From contig CM028379.1 of NCBI GenBank assembly GCA_013146195.2, forward strand, positions 56,431,693 through 56,495,692: a stretch of DNA of 64,000 nucleotides. Direction: 5' to 3'. The DNA is from Codonopsis lanceolata. Lineage: Eukaryota > Streptophyta > Magnoliopsida > Asterales > Campanulaceae. Numbering within the stretch: the stretch's first letter is position 1; each line of letters opens with the position of its first letter. The notes under the pieces are model-generated. The model worked only from the letters and a program-made list of their open reading frames with translations, ran no database searches and was not told the origin of the DNA. Below are positions 32,261 to 45,167 of the stretch, piece by piece. The position numbers and the translations under genes were made by a program.

Positions 32261-33998
32261 TTTGAAACCTATCCGAATAGGAAGGTATGCTCGTATATAT
32301 ATTATAACCGTACTACTATTGTTGTTATTCTGAGTACATGTCTTATCGGTAGCTCATGTACATTCATACATACATTACATGGTGTATTGCATATTATTGG
32401 TTTATTGCTTGATTGGTAATAAAGCCCCAATGTGATGTTGGTATATGATATTGTTTGATTTGTGAATTGCCGGTAGGTAATCACACATGGTTTGTGGATT
32501 CTTGTGTAGTCTATATATTTATAGGACTATACTATATATAAAGAGCATTGAGGATGAATTTGTGTTACGATGATAGTAACCAATGGTTTTATGGGGGTTA
32601 CGGTTTTGTCGGCCTATATTAAGAGCCGGGGTATGAATATTCGTATATATATGTATATATATATGAAGCATGAATTGTATGATGATACTTATTGATTTGA
32701 TATGATACTTGTATATCATATAGGGATATGTTTAAGGTGATGAATAATATACATCGATAATATTGTATATGATTATTATGCGAGTAGGATACACTCGATA
32801 AGCGAAGGTTAAGTATTATGATCTATGGGTTGATTTTAGTGCGTGAACAAGTATGATGTTTCACCGCAATTTTGTTGAAGTTTTGGTGTTTTGGGACGTT
32901 AGAATATACGCCCGTTGGTAGCCTTGGTCTAGAGCTTAAGAAAGGTTGGATTTGTGAAGTATAGACGTTCGACTACTAGTAGCCGAGTCGATACGTGGTG
33001 ACTTCTAGCGAAGTTTTCATGGTTGCGTGCTAGGTGCACGAAGTTTTGTGGTAAAATATGGTTGTTGTTTGTCAAGGTAATAGACCTTGTTACTTGACTT
33101 GATTTTATTCGCTTATGTGCATTAGTTGTAGGAACACCTACTTGATGCATCTACATTGTAGTATATTAAATTCTCATTTCATAAATTGTTATCTCCTGCT
33201 CATTCATTTCCTTAGCATAGGAGACTATTAAAGGATGCTTAAAACCTTTTATCATGAACCCTCAGATCCTTGAACGAAAGCTTTTGAATATCCAATTTAG
33301 CGTACCTAAATTGGTGATCAAAAGTGATCGTTGTTGGACTAGGATTGGTATGAATTGTGGTAGAAATCGACTATACCCATTACCAAAAGGAATGGACCTA
33401 AATGAAAAGAATTTTCAAAACATTTCATTGTTGTGCTCTTATGTGTTTTACCCGCATGATAGGAAATCGCGAGTATTATTTGCGTGGCTTGAATTGTCGG
33501 CATGATTGCCTCGATTTGGTTGAGAATTGCTCTATAGGCAATTATTATTCCTTGTGACTTAAGGTCCGTTATGCACTAATTTTATGATGTGCCCTGGAAC
33601 AAATAGTTTCCGTGAGTTGAATGTTATGATGTGTTTGAACTTGTTTCATGTTAAACGCTGAGGTTCGTGTATGAGATGGGTTAGTACTTGTTCATGTGTG
33701 TTTTCGCGACTCAAATATGAGTCATATTATTTCCAATCTAAAGAGTTTAATGTTGTTGTGTCTACGAGAGGTTTAGAAACCTGAGTTTGGGATCACGGTA
33801 GTTTGATCCTCATATACTTGGTTTGGTTATTGTGATGGTAGACTCTCTGAGACCGAGTCTAGGTTTATGGTTTTTGAGCACGAGTGTTCACTCGGGTTGT
33901 GAGACACCGTAGTGGTGTCATTTCATGTTGGGATGATAACCTAGCATTGATTTGAGATAGATTTAGAATTCGACGAATTCTTTTTAAGGGGGAGAGGA
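32261..33998 (+). other. Non-coding 3' internal region of the gag-only element, with PPT
   Basis: The 430 bp after gag (32261-32690) are AT-rich and have no recognised content. From about 32690 the sequence repeats 24996-26325. It ends with the PPT AAGGGGGAGAGGA (33986-33998). The open frame at 33254-33505 is shared with the first copy only as DNA similarity and matches nothing I know. Confidence 0.75.
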
Positions 33999-36900
33999 TG
34001 TAAGATCCCGATTCCTGCTAGCTTGAATTGCGTGCAAAGCTCGCATTTCCTTCTTCGTTGATTTCTCGTTTGGTTTTGAGAGAGTCTAAATGTGTATGAG
34101 AGATCACATTAAGACTAAAACACTTCTAAGAAATGTCATATAGTGGTTGACTTGCTTAAAGTCAAAAGTCGTAACCTCGACGATAGTCGAAATGCGACTC
34201 GATTGAGAGCTTATTCGGGTTTGGTGTTCTGGACCTCGATTTGGTCCCAGATCTTTACATGATGATTAAATAACATGTTTAGATGTGTTAGACTTCTAAT
34301 TGGATGTATTCCATAAGTCTCGTGAAGTTTTGACGCCTCGAGAATAGCAATTCTCCTTATCGCGTAGTTTGAGATTGAGCCGGCGAACGTCCTCGTCCTT
34401 TTGGGAGCCTATTTCCCCTATCTTTTGTTCATCATCTGAGAGGCATTCAGGCCTATTTTGTAGCCCTAATAGGTGTTTACAATCATGGGTTATTACCCGT
34501 CGGTTTGTGGGTTCATTTGACGTTTCGATAGTAAGTTGTTACGTCTTGCGCCGGTTTTGCCCCGGGTTGTTTCGGGTGTTGTTTTTGGGAGTCTAGACCT
34601 ACTTTAAAATTGGTTTGAGACTTGGATTGATTAGTTTAATGTTTGAGGACTTTAAGGGTTCAATTGGGAGCCATTTCGAAGCTTTAAGGCTCGAGAATGC
34701 ATGCGGGAACGACCGGACACGAGCAAGGAAGCAACAAAAGCCGGGAAGGGGGAAGCAGGGACCATGCGCTCGCATGGCCCATACATGATGCGACCGCATC
34801 AACCCCTGACTCCCTGTTACGGGATTTTTGGTGTATTTGACAAGTTGTCCAAACTATACCCACCCAAACCCATCCTAAACTAATCCTAAACCCTCCTAAC
34901 TACCTTAAGACTTATCCTAATCATCTATTGGGGTTTTAGAGGGGGATTAGTGTGGCTAATTAGAGAAAACATCCCCATTAATCTAACCTACACCCACTTA
35001 CTTCCTATCATATATAAGCCACAAAACACCACTTAACCCTCCCATTTTCTTCCTACACTCCACAAAAACGTGAGAGAGCTTGGGAGAGGCAATTTCTAGG
35101 GTTCTTGAGTGCCCAATCTTGGAGGCCATAGCTTGGGACCTTCATTTCTCAAGCTACACCATAGTTTTGAAGAGGGGATTGAAGGGAACAACACCCACCA
35201 ATTGGAATTTCGGGATTGTGACTTGTAGGGGCTGAATCAAGGTAAGTTTCTACCTCTCTTTCTTTTCTTTTGGGCTCCATTGACCCTAGGGAAACAATCA
35301 TTTGTGCTATGTGAGGTCAATGGAAGCCATTGTTAGGGTTTGTAGAGAAGCATGAACCCTAGGTTTTCAAATTGATGATAGAATTGGATTGACCTATGTG
35401 AGACCATGATATATGTGAGATTCATGTTCTAACTAGACTATTGAACTTGATTATGTTGATTATTCATGAGTTTTGATGTTGGTTTGGTTGAGATACTTGG
35501 AGGGTGTTTTGCCCAAATTTGGTTTAGCTTGCAAAATTATTAATGTGAGCTTGATTACTATGTTTTGTATGCTTAATAGAGTATATTAAACCGGGTTGTA
35601 TGATTTAATCATGAATTGGGAAATTATGATTGGTAAGGTGAGCTAAATGAAATTGTGCTCAAAATGATGAATTTATTCTATGTTATATTGGTGAAGGTTT
35701 TGTCGGGTTTATGTGAGTTAAACGAACCCGGGATGATGACTATTGTTGATGGTTATGAACATAGAGATTATTGAGACCCATGGCCTCTATGCCCTAAAAT
35801 TTTAGAAAGGGTAGATTAGACTCAACGGAGTCATTATAAGTTTGATTATGTGCTAATTGAGCTTGGGTTGAAATCCTACGATGATTGGATTTCGTTTAGT
35901 TAATGGAGCGAAGAACATAAGTTCCAAACTTTAAATGGTTAGTGGTTGTGATGTGTTTTGTGGGTTTTTAGTCTTGGGAATTTAGCCCGAATGACTATTG
36001 AGATTTGGTTGTAAACTTTAAGAAATTATTACGGTATCAATTTATAAAACACATAAAGAATGAAATGTGTTAGTAAGACTCAACGGAGTCGGTATAAGGC
36101 CAATAAAATGACTAAGAGCCTTGGGTGGAAACCCTACCATGTTTGGGTTTGCTTGGGTTGTGTTTGTGCACACCGGGTCTTTGGTTTGTGTCCAATGGAG
36201 ACATTCATGGTATGAAGATTTATTAGAAATATAACTTGAGCGTGCTTGTTAGAGCATGGGATAATGTAGACCCACATGGATGGACATGAGAATATTTAAG
36301 AGAAGATTAAGAAAGAATTCTCTTCTAAGGATTTTTGTTGCGTGTATATGAAAACCTTTGAGAAGTGACTACGGAGTAGTCATGTTGTTTTAAGTATGGA
36401 ATTGGTGTTATCGATCATATATGACGATTAGGACTATGATTGAGTCCGGTGTACTTAAAATAAAGACTAAATAATAAGTCTTGAATTGTGGATATTTTGA
36501 GACTAGCGTAGTAGTCTTGTTTTGGTTTGAGTTGAGGATTATGGAAGACCTCACATTATATTTTATTAAGCTTGTAAGCTATGCTTGAATGGGTTAATGA
36601 CTTGAGGAATAATGAATACCTCAATAAAGTAGTTCTTGAACTAAACTTGTAAGTTAGTTGAACACAATGGTTATATGCAAATATATGCATTGTTCATGAT
36701 GTTTGGTAGAGCATTATGTCCTACTTGATTTTATGCAATTATATGCATGGTTTATGAGATTTCGTAGAGCATTATGTCCTACGTGGTTATATGCAAATAT
36801 GTGCATGGATTATGGAATTTTGTGGAGCATTATGCCCTATTTGTTTATGTGCAATTATGTGCATGGTTATGAGTTGTTGTAGAGCATTATGTCCTACATG

Positions 36901-38277
36901 ATTTAATGAGTCCGATAAATATGAATTTGGTCTCATTGGTTTAGACAAGTAAATATCTACTTGAACGTTTGGTTTAAAGTCCACCGGGTTTTGGTTGTTG
37001 TGGCAATGGGACGATTCATAGCCTTTGGGAACAATCGCTACGAATCGTTGCATTGGGTCCTTTTTCTCCTCACTATTTGGCCAATAGTGGGATGTGATCT
37101 CGAGTTATGCCATCTAGCCTGACATCGAGCTCTCATTTCTCATCCGGAGACTGGATGAATGTAACGAGTACTCATTAAGGAAACCGATGAGTTGAGATTA
37201 TTTGGGGAGGAAACCCTGTGGTATTATTGATCGGGAATTGAGCTCGGAATCATGGTTTGAGATTTGATTTGATCTCATGGTAAGTTGGTTGGGTTTTGGA
37301 TTTGTTGTAACGGTTCGAAATATCGTTGTTACACATGTTTATTTATGAGCATTTATATGAAAGATAAAATGCTACTTGATTTATGTGAGTTTATGTGCTT
37401 TAAAAAGTAAGTACATGTTTCATGATGGTATACTAGCATGATACCATGATTTTATATGATTGTGCATTTATGCCATGCCATGTCATAATATGCCACATGT
37501 TGCATTTAGAAACTTACTGGGTCGTTATGACTCACTCTGTGTGATTGTTTTCCTAGTGTGTGCAAGTGATCCCGTTAGTACGCACAATGCTTGGATAACG
37601 ACTTTTAGCAGTGGTCTTCCAAGTCAAAAGCTTGGAGTTATTTATTATTATGTTGTATTTATTGTGAGGCTCGAATGTAAAGTTATGTAGACTTTACTTG
37701 GGTAGATTGTAGTGTTATATTACGGTTGTGTATTTGGGTGCCGGTTTTATTGCCGAGCATTTGTACCCTTAGTGTTTATTTCCTTTGTCGTTCCGAGCAT
37801 GTGTGGCTCGTTTATTCTAGTTTTGGTATTATTGTTGTTCCTAACTCCGATAGTTTAGTCGTGAGGTTTGGTTGGTGGTTTAGCATTGATTATATGGTTA
37901 TAGTGAATTGTTCCTCCGGCATGTTATAGCCGTTGAGTGTTGTTTATCGTTGGGATTTTGTCTGCCGCCTTGGTTGCCGATGGTTTGTTGTGCGTGTCTA
38001 ATGTTGCGCCACGCCGCGGAATTTTTGGGCCGAGAGATTTACTATCTCTTTGGTTGTTTTCATTTAGAGCTTGATAGCTCGGGTCCCATTATGGTTTAGC
38101 TTCCGCAGTTTTGGTTTTGATTTTAGTATTGCCATGATGGCTTTACCTTCCTGTCTTGAGTTTGTTGGCTCATCTTTTGACTCGCGCCATTACTTAGCAG
38201 GTTCTTGTCTGTCTCTTAGTTGTTTTGATGGCACGACCTTTGGGATCTCGTATTGAGATCCGGGTCGGGTCGTCACA
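33999..38277 (+). repeat. LTR B of the Tekay-like array (4,279 bp)
   Basis: It begins TGTAAGATCCCG and ends GGGTCGTCACA. A TATATAAG box is at about 35010-35018, with an AAGGTAAGT donor-like site about 230 bp after it (about 35242). Two palindromes occur: CCATGCGCTCGCATGG (34762-34777) and GATGCGACCGCATC (34787-34800). The body is nearly identical to LTR A for over 1 kb, but the palindrome block and the last ~1 kb differ. Confidence 0.9.
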
Positions 38278-39673
38278 GTGGTAATGCTAGTCGTAGTCAA
38301 TGAGGAGATTAGTGTAATGATCCGCATAGTTAGTCGGTAATCTCTCTAGAATTTACTTAATTTTGCGAAACTTTTACTTTTCTCCAAATTCTTCATGCAC
38401 TCACACCAGTCATAATTATGGATTGATTAGAATAGTTTTATAAAGTTTATAACACCTACTTCATTACAACAAGATATGCACAAAGAATATGATGCATAGC
38501 CATTCGAACATAATTGTCGCATTAAATTGTAACTTAGGGTCAATTGCATGTTAGTTAGATCCCTTGGATTTTTCACATTTATATATCTCAAGCACACTTT
38601 CGAACCGTGTCTGCATGTTAGTCTCAATTGTCCCTACCATCTGTATTAGCGAATGCTTATGTGAAATCCAGTGATGCTAAACATTCAACCCCAATTCCCG
38701 TAGTTGATATGATATTTTGTGTTGTCTTACTTGCTTTAAATACTATGTGAGCATTTGGCATTAAGAAATGACTTAGGCCATCTTTGGATCGTTAGAGCCT
38801 AAATATTCCCTGACCTATACTAAATATATCCCTAGTGTCCCCTTTGAGCCTAATGAAAAAGAATGGAGTGTGCTAAGCACACTATTTAAACCCCCATTCG
38901 CCATCGTTTCTATTACCCACATTAACTTAACCCTAAAAGCCTATACACTTTTAGCCTACCCTTTGAGAGAGTAGGATTGGGTGGGAAATTGATTGTAGGA
39001 GGACCACTTCTTTTCAGTTAGGCTATTTTTCGGAAGGCTTCTTCTTTTCGTTGTTAAAAAAAAAAAAATTCATGTATCGACGAAAAATGAAACGGAAGAA
39101 GAAGAGTGTAAACAAAGATTCAAATGAAAGCATAGCTTTCAAGAGAAAAATATGTTAGAAAAATTCTGCTGATAAGTAAGTTGTGATATTTTTAGAAGAA
39201 TACATTGCCCAAAACAAGTTGGGGGAAGAAAGAAGAAAACTGAAAAGTAATGAAAAGTACCCCTCCACTTGTGGTCTTTGCAGGTCCTAGCCTAAATAGG
39301 GAAAACTTCCTTTTACTTGGAAGTATGAGGGATAAAATGGTAGTCTTACTCTCTCACTTTGAATTCTAATCCTTTCCTTCAAAGCCCCCAACACCTTGGT
39401 CTTACATTACAAGCTAATAAAGACCTAATGATCTTCTTGCCAATGCTTATGTTGTTTTAACTGTCAAGTGATAACATGAAATTGATCACACACTTCATGA
39501 TCCCTATCATTCACCTTAAAGCTCACTGTGTTAGCATAATCTTAGCTATTACAAGTTATTGGGATAGGAGAGCATTGTATGTCATACATAGAAGTGCATG
39601 AGATGGATGTATAAGTCTTTTGAACCCTTGGGACCTTTCTGTCTGTAACTGACCGGGTTTGGATGGTAGATCT

Positions 39674-40854
39674 TGATCGATGTTTTATTTAATCTTTTTC
39701 CTTGCAAGTGGACAAGACTATTATAGAATAGCATTGGAAGCAAGGGTCGAACCACAAAGATTTGGATTTGATTATAGTAAGTTTAACTAATCTATTAAAA
39801 TAAAGCAATTAATAACTAATGGGTTTTTTTTATTTTTATAAATTAAATTACTAGAAAGCAATAAAATAACCTAATTAACAAAGCATATAAATATGAGATA
39901 AATCAAAGATTTGTAAATTAACTAGGAATTAGGATTCACTTGTATCTGATATATTGTTTATTTAAATAAAGTATCATTCAATTTCTTGGGTTCGTTCACA
40001 AAAGATAGATATAGACTGTTGAACAATTGGTTCAGCCTCCATCCCCGCAAAATTCATCCATTCTATATCCTAAGCACAAGAACATATAATCTATCTGTCA
40101 CCTAGATCATGTATGAACCTGGTCCTAATTTATCACTCTCGTGCATCGATAGGTCCAATTTATTGTGATGGTGAGCCAGTGTACGACATATGCACATTGG
40201 TCATGCAGTTATCCGCACCTCTAGGCCTTTATTATTTGCGATTACATTCATTTGTTCAAAGCGAAATAATAGAGGGATTGATAAACACCACAATCAACAA
40301 GAATTAAATGAATAAGAATTAATATAAAACAATAGATTCGGTACAAGTTACCTCCAATTCCTAGATTTTGGAGTTAGCTCTCCATAATTGAAAATACAAA
40401 ACCTTGAACCATTCCTGAATAATCTTTCTTCATAGACAAAGAAAAATAATATATAACTTCTCTCCTCTTTTTCCCTAACTAAAGGGATCTATTTATGCCT
40501 AATTAATCCTACATCAAGGAGGAAAAGGAGATACAATATAATTAAAACACTAAAAAGAATTAAACTAGGACTTGCACAATTCCCAAGACAATTGGAACTC
40601 TATGAAAGTGGCGACTGAGTTTTGGTAGAAAATTCTGATTTTCAGCTTTTGGTCTTCAAGTTTCCAGCTTTTGCAGTTTGGTCCCTGAAGTTCTTCAATT
40701 CAACATAAAATGCCTATATTTTGCACAATTATTCCAAAAGTCCCTGAAACTATAAAACAACACTAAAACACATATTAGACAACAAAAACCTCGAGAAATA
40801 GCATAATTTAAGTCAGAATAATACTCAATAACTGCGTATAAAATACAGTCATCA
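39674..40854 (-). repeat. Solo LTR of the Athila-like family with 5-bp target duplication
   Basis: TGATCGATG...(T/A)CATCA termini are flanked by gatct on both sides (39669-39673 and 40855-40859). The uninterrupted target GGATGGTAGATCTCAT is present in the first element (minus strand, about 1632-1617), so insertion site and duplication are both verified. The LTR is 1,181 bp. It has diverged from the other copies and lacks the CCTTGCG palindrome block. Confidence 0.93.
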
Positions 40855-41321
40855 GATCTCATAATTCTTGATGCACGATTTTCTCTTAAACTTTGATTTT
40901 CATATGAATGTGGTGTTTAGCTTAATAAAACTGTTTTAGTTAAGATATTCTTTAAGACTGGCGATCACACACACACATAGAATTAAAAGTAGTAGCAGTC
41001 TTAAGAAAAGACTAGTTGGTTTTATATGACTAAGCCTGCATATATGTGGTGAGCACCAAACTGAGATTACTTGCATTCCATACACTTATAATTTGAGGTT
41101 GAAACCAAAAAGATTTTATGTTTTATTTGTAGTTTTATTTTAGTTTAATATTTATCTGTTTTTGTATTTATCTGCATAGTCGAGTCACTCGAAAAAGTCT
41201 CCTTGAGTTTGTGGGTTTATAGAGGAGTGTGAATAGTGTCACCCTCACAAAAAGATTTTAATTTTTGTTATATGCTTTTGTATTTATAAGTTTATATGTT
41301 TACTCGTGGACGAGCAAAGTT

Positions 41322-41337
41322 CAAGTTTGGGGGTATT
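41322..41337 (+). other. Polypurine tract of the second Athila-like copy
   Basis: CAAGTTTGGGGGTATT lies directly before the LTR, the same as the tract at 1128-1143 on the other strand. Confidence 0.85.
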
Positions 41338-42307
41338 TAATCGATGTATTTTATACGTCGATTTTATATACTTCTATGACTTAAATTATGCTATTTCACG
41401 AGGCTTTTGGTTACTAATATACGTTTTCAATGAGTTTTGTAAGTTTCAGGATAATTGTGAAAATACGCGAAACTCCAGGGTTTTAAGTGCAAATTACAAG
41501 AAAGGGCCAAAAAGGAAAATTAAAGAAACAATGAACGTTGCACAATCTGGACACCTTGCGGACGCAAGGTGCCTCAGACCTTGCGACCGCAAGGTAGGCA
41601 GGACGGGTCCTCGAGCCAGCAATCAAGAAATCAAAAGCCACCCACCGAGACCTTGCGACGCAGTATCCAAAGCACCTGCGACCGCAAGGTGGGCGTAATG
41701 CGACCTATTCGGATTTTCACACGGTCATTCGATCCAATCACAACTCCCGAGTATATATAGAAGCCGATGATGAGCCAAAGCATAAGGAGGACGGTGGAAG
41801 CTCTCTTTCATAGATGAACATAGATGAGTAATTTCTTGTAAATCGAATTTATGTTTTGATTATCAAATCATGTGATTCATTATTGTCGTATTTTGCTTTG
41901 AACAAATGAATGTAATCGCAAATAATAAAGGCTTAGGAGGTGCGGATAACTTGGATTGTGCATATAAGTTTGAACGATAGTTAGGACCCTTACATGATCT
42001 AACGATAGATCATAAATCTAGGTGATTGAATGACACATAATCAAAGATATAGATTCATGGAGACCAATTGTTCAAGATCTTCATATATGACATAATCCTA
42101 GTAATTCTTGTCTAATTAGTTAAACATCTATAACTAGCAGTTTAGAGTATAATTAAACATAAAAACCCCCCTTAGGTTAATAATTTGCTATCAATAATTG
42201 CACTGTTCGTGATCACTTGTCTTTGTGGGTTCGACCCTTGCTTCCAAAACTATTCTATAATAGTCTTGTTCACTTGCAAGGAAAAAGATTAAATAAAACA
42301 TCGATCA
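41338..42307 (+). repeat. 3' LTR of the second Athila-like copy
   Basis: It starts TAATCGATG (first dinucleotide mutated from TG) and ends CATCGATCA. Several palindromes are present: CACCTTGCGGACGCAAGGTG (41552-41571), ACCTTGCGACCGCAAGGT (41578-41595) and two decayed ones to about 41690. The part from about 41800 to 42120 is shortened by several deletions relative to the other LTRs. A chromovirus protease fragment resumes at 42308; flank agagt is the predicted target duplication. Confidence 0.88.
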
Positions 42308-42731
42308 AGAGTCAAGGGTCAAGTTTGTAGCATGATTGTTGATGGGGGTAGTTGCACAAATGCGGCTAGCTTGATTATGGTGGAGAAACTTGGGATACCT
42401 ACTATCAAACACCCCAAACTGTATAAACTTCAATGGCTTAATGACATGGGGGAATTAAAGATGAACAAGCAAGCTCTCATTAGTTTCAAGATTGGCAAGT
42501 ATGAGGATGAGATTTTATGTGACGTGGTTCCTATGCAAGCTACTCACATATTACTTGGGAGACCATGGCAATTTGATAGGCGTGTGACTCACGATGGGTA
42601 TGCAAATAAATACTCATTCATTTTCAAGCAACAAATCATAATACTTGCACCTCTAACACCGAGGCAAGTGTATGAAGATCAAATGAGAGTGATAACACTT
42701 GCACCTCTAACACCAAGGCAAGTGTATGTAG
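42308..42731 (+). pseudogene. Chromovirus (Ty3/gypsy) aspartic protease fragment
   Basis: The plus strand encodes a retropepsin: MIVDGGSCTNAASLIMVEKL (catalytic D with G-G), HPKLYKLQWLNDMGELKM, LCDVVPMQATHILLGRPWQF, and the linker APLTPRQVYEDQ. The LTR cuts off its N-terminal side and a junction with minus-strand copia DNA at about 42731 cuts its C-terminal side. A 54-bp in-frame tandem duplication repeats the LAPLTPRQVY segment (starts at 42644 and 42698). The open frame running on to 42880 beyond the junction is fortuitous. Confidence 0.85.
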
Positions 42732-43960
42732 GTGAGCTCTCCCACCATGCTCATCTCGAACTTGCTTTGCATCAGCTTATCGAATCTTTTGCACAGGCTT
42801 TGATTTGTAGATCCAAAGATGATGTCATCCATATAGATTTGTACCATAAGAGAATGACCTTTGTGCTTAAGGATGAATAGAGTTGTGTCTATTCTTCCTC
42901 TCACGAATCTTTGTTCGATTAAGAACTTGGATAGAGTTTCATACCAAGCTCTGGGAGCTTGTTTGAGGCCATATAGTGTTTTCTTCAGATGATATTCAAT
43001 CCTCTTTGCCTTAGATGATAAAACCCGGAGGTTGTTCAACAAATACCGTTTCTTGAAGATCACCATTGAGAAAGGCACTCTTTACATCCATATGATATAC
43101 CTTGAATTCCATGAACGACGCATAGGCTAGAAATAGTCTGATTGCCTCTAATCTTGCAACAGGAGATAATGTTTCATCAAAGTCAATTCCTTCTTCCTAT
43201 CGTTAGCCTTGAGCAACTAGTCTAGCTTTGTTTCTGGTGACATTTCCATCTTCGTCTCTCTTGTTCCTGAATACCCATTTGGTGCCTATGACTGGATGGC
43301 CAGTAGGTCTTTGAACTAAACTCCACACTTTGCATCTTTCAAAGTGGTTCAGCTCTTCTTGCATAGCTTCAATCCAATAATGGTCTTCGATAGCTTCACC
43401 AATCTTCTTAGGCTCGATTTCAAACACGAATGTGAAGGAAAACATAGTCTCATTTCGAACACTACTTCTCGTGCGAACTCTTGAGTTGAGATCACCACTG
43501 ATTTGAGATATGGGGTGATCTCTTGTTTCAATAATAGTTGGAGGAAGATCACTTATGGTGAGTTCTTCTCTTAAAGATTCTGGAGAAGGTAAAGAAGGTG
43601 ATTCACCAAAATCAGGTTCAGAAGAGAGAGGATCTTCGAGACCTTCATTTTTTGGTGAACAAGAAAGATTAGTGATTTTGCAAAGTTGTGTGAGATAGAA
43701 CATAAGAGAGAGGATCAGGGTCAATAGAAGGGTTGTAAGAGGTACCAGTAGAGTTGAAGTCTGCTAGTGTTGGATTAGCAAAGCTCAAAGAATCTGCTAT
43801 TGGAGGATTCTGAGGTGGAGAAGAAGTAGAAGTTTGATTTGTAGCTGTCTCAACATCATCAGAATCATCAGCAACATTTGGAGCCACTCGTGGCTCTAAT
43901 AAATCATTTTCATCAAAAGTAACATGCACAAATTCTAAAATTTTCAAAGAAGTTTTGTTA
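42732..43960 (-). pseudogene. Ty1/copia reverse transcriptase, N-terminal part, truncated
   Basis: The minus strand encodes a serine-rich integrase-RT linker (43947-43500), then the RT start EAMQEELNHFERCKVWSLVQ with GTKWVFRNKRDEDGN and KARLVAQG (43420-43203). After a frame break come LKKTLYGLKQAPRAWYETLS and the catalytic region YMDDIIFGSTN (43078-42800), ending in FEMSMVGELT at 42732. RT is cut off there by a junction with the gypsy protease, so RNase H and the 3' LTR are missing. The Y-M-D-D core is intact. Confidence 0.88.
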
Positions 43961-45167
43961 AATATGCGAAATGCTTTTGAATGATTGGAATAGCCCAGAA
44001 AAATTCCTTCGTCTGAGTTTGAATCAAAATTTCCTCTATATTCTTTTCCATTATAAAGAATAAAACATTTACAACCGAAGATTTTGAAAAATCTTATATT
44101 TGAGGCTCTTCCTCTCCATATTTCATATGGAGTTTTATTATGAAACTTAGTGAAACATGCAAAATTGACGACTTCTGCCCAGAAGTTTAGCTTCTGCCAG
44201 TATAGTTCTTACTGCTTCAATGAGTGTTCTGTTCTTTTGTTCAGCTACACCATTTTTTTTGAGGATTCCCTGCAGCATAGAAGTTATGGCCGATCTCGTG
44301 GTCATGACAATATGTTTCAACACCATTGTTTTTTAATTCGGTGTCGTTGTCTGATCTGATGTCACTTATGTCTCCAAGCTTTTGAGTTTGAAGTCTTCTG
44401 AATAGAGCGGTGACTAGATCATATGTTTCATCTTTTGATGTCATTGGTTCGATCCAAGTGAATTGAGGGTAGTTATCAACTACTACAAATGCATACTTTT
44501 CTTTGGAGATACTAATGATAGTGATTGGTCCAAAGAGATCCATGTGCAAAAGTTGAAGAGGTCTGAAAGTTGACATAACAAACTTGCTTTTGAAGGAAGA
44601 CTTTGAGAGTTTTCCTAGATGAAAAGCTTTGCAACTTCTGTCTTGGTCGGCAGACACCATAGGTAGACCTTTGACAAGCCCATTTTTAGAGAGCTTGTAT
44701 AGGTACTTGAAGTTGAAGTGGCTGAGACGCTTGTGCCAAAGCCAATTGTTTCCACGAGTGTTTTTGGCAACTAGGCAAAGGCTGGAGGATCTCCCTAGAA
44801 GGTTTAAGTCCACGACATAGACGTTTCCTTGTCTATTGCTGGTCAACAGAGTTAAGCAAGATTCACGATCTTTGATGAGACATTGGTTGGAGGAGAAGTG
44901 GCAGATAAGACCTTTGTCACAGAATCGAGATATGCTCAGAAGATTATGCTTTAAGTCGTTCACTAGAGAAACCTTGCTGATGGAAAGACTTCCTCTAGTG
45001 ATTGAGTCATACCCAATCGTTTTCCCTCTTGCATTGTCACCAAAAACTACGATAGGACCTTTAGCTTCAGCTATTTTTGAGAGTAGACTTCTGTTCCCTG
45101 ACATATACCTTGAGTAGCCACTATCGAGGTACCAGATGTCCTTATCTGAATTTATAGCCATGAAGCA
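43961..45167 (-). pseudogene. Ty1/copia protease and integrase (broken)
   Basis: The 306-codon open part (45161-44241) has the protease site DIWYLDSGYSRYMSG, where copia elements normally have C-S-R/H after D-S-G. Next comes the integrase zinc region NNWLWHKRLSHFNFKYLYKL...SCKAFHLGKLSK; the second Cys of the C-x-x-C pair is replaced by His. The core LLHMDLFGPITI and IRSDNDTELKN provides D and D. The Glu segment and the C-terminal region (GYSNHSKAFRIF-like, minus about 44010-43950) lie beyond a frame break at about 44245. Confidence 0.85.

Larger units (their letters stand above)
26326..38277 (+). mobile_element. Gag-only Tekay-like element with ~4.3-kb LTRs (LTR A - internal - LTR B)
   Basis: LTR A (26326-31137), an internal region of only 2.86 kb (31138-33998) with primer site, eroded gag and a non-coding 3' part with PPT, and LTR B (33999-38277). 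Pol is entirely absent. Very long LTRs around a short internal region match the descriptions of large retrotransposon derivatives and of terminal-repeat gag elements; which applies here is inference. The right boundary is exact: the interrupted Athila sequence resumes at 38278 with gtggt, as seen in the uninterrupted copy at 3033-3021. Confidence 0.8.
38278..42307 (+). mobile_element. Second Athila-like copy, 3' half, plus strand, with nested solo LTR
   Basis: 38278-39673 and 40855-41337 are the inverted equivalent of 3033-1128 in the first copy. They are followed by a PPT and a 3' LTR (41338-42307). The 5' part was separated by the Tekay-like insertion at 38278 and is not in the window. The small open frames here (for example minus 38627-38427) also occur in the first copy but encode nothing recognised. 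Confidence 0.85.
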
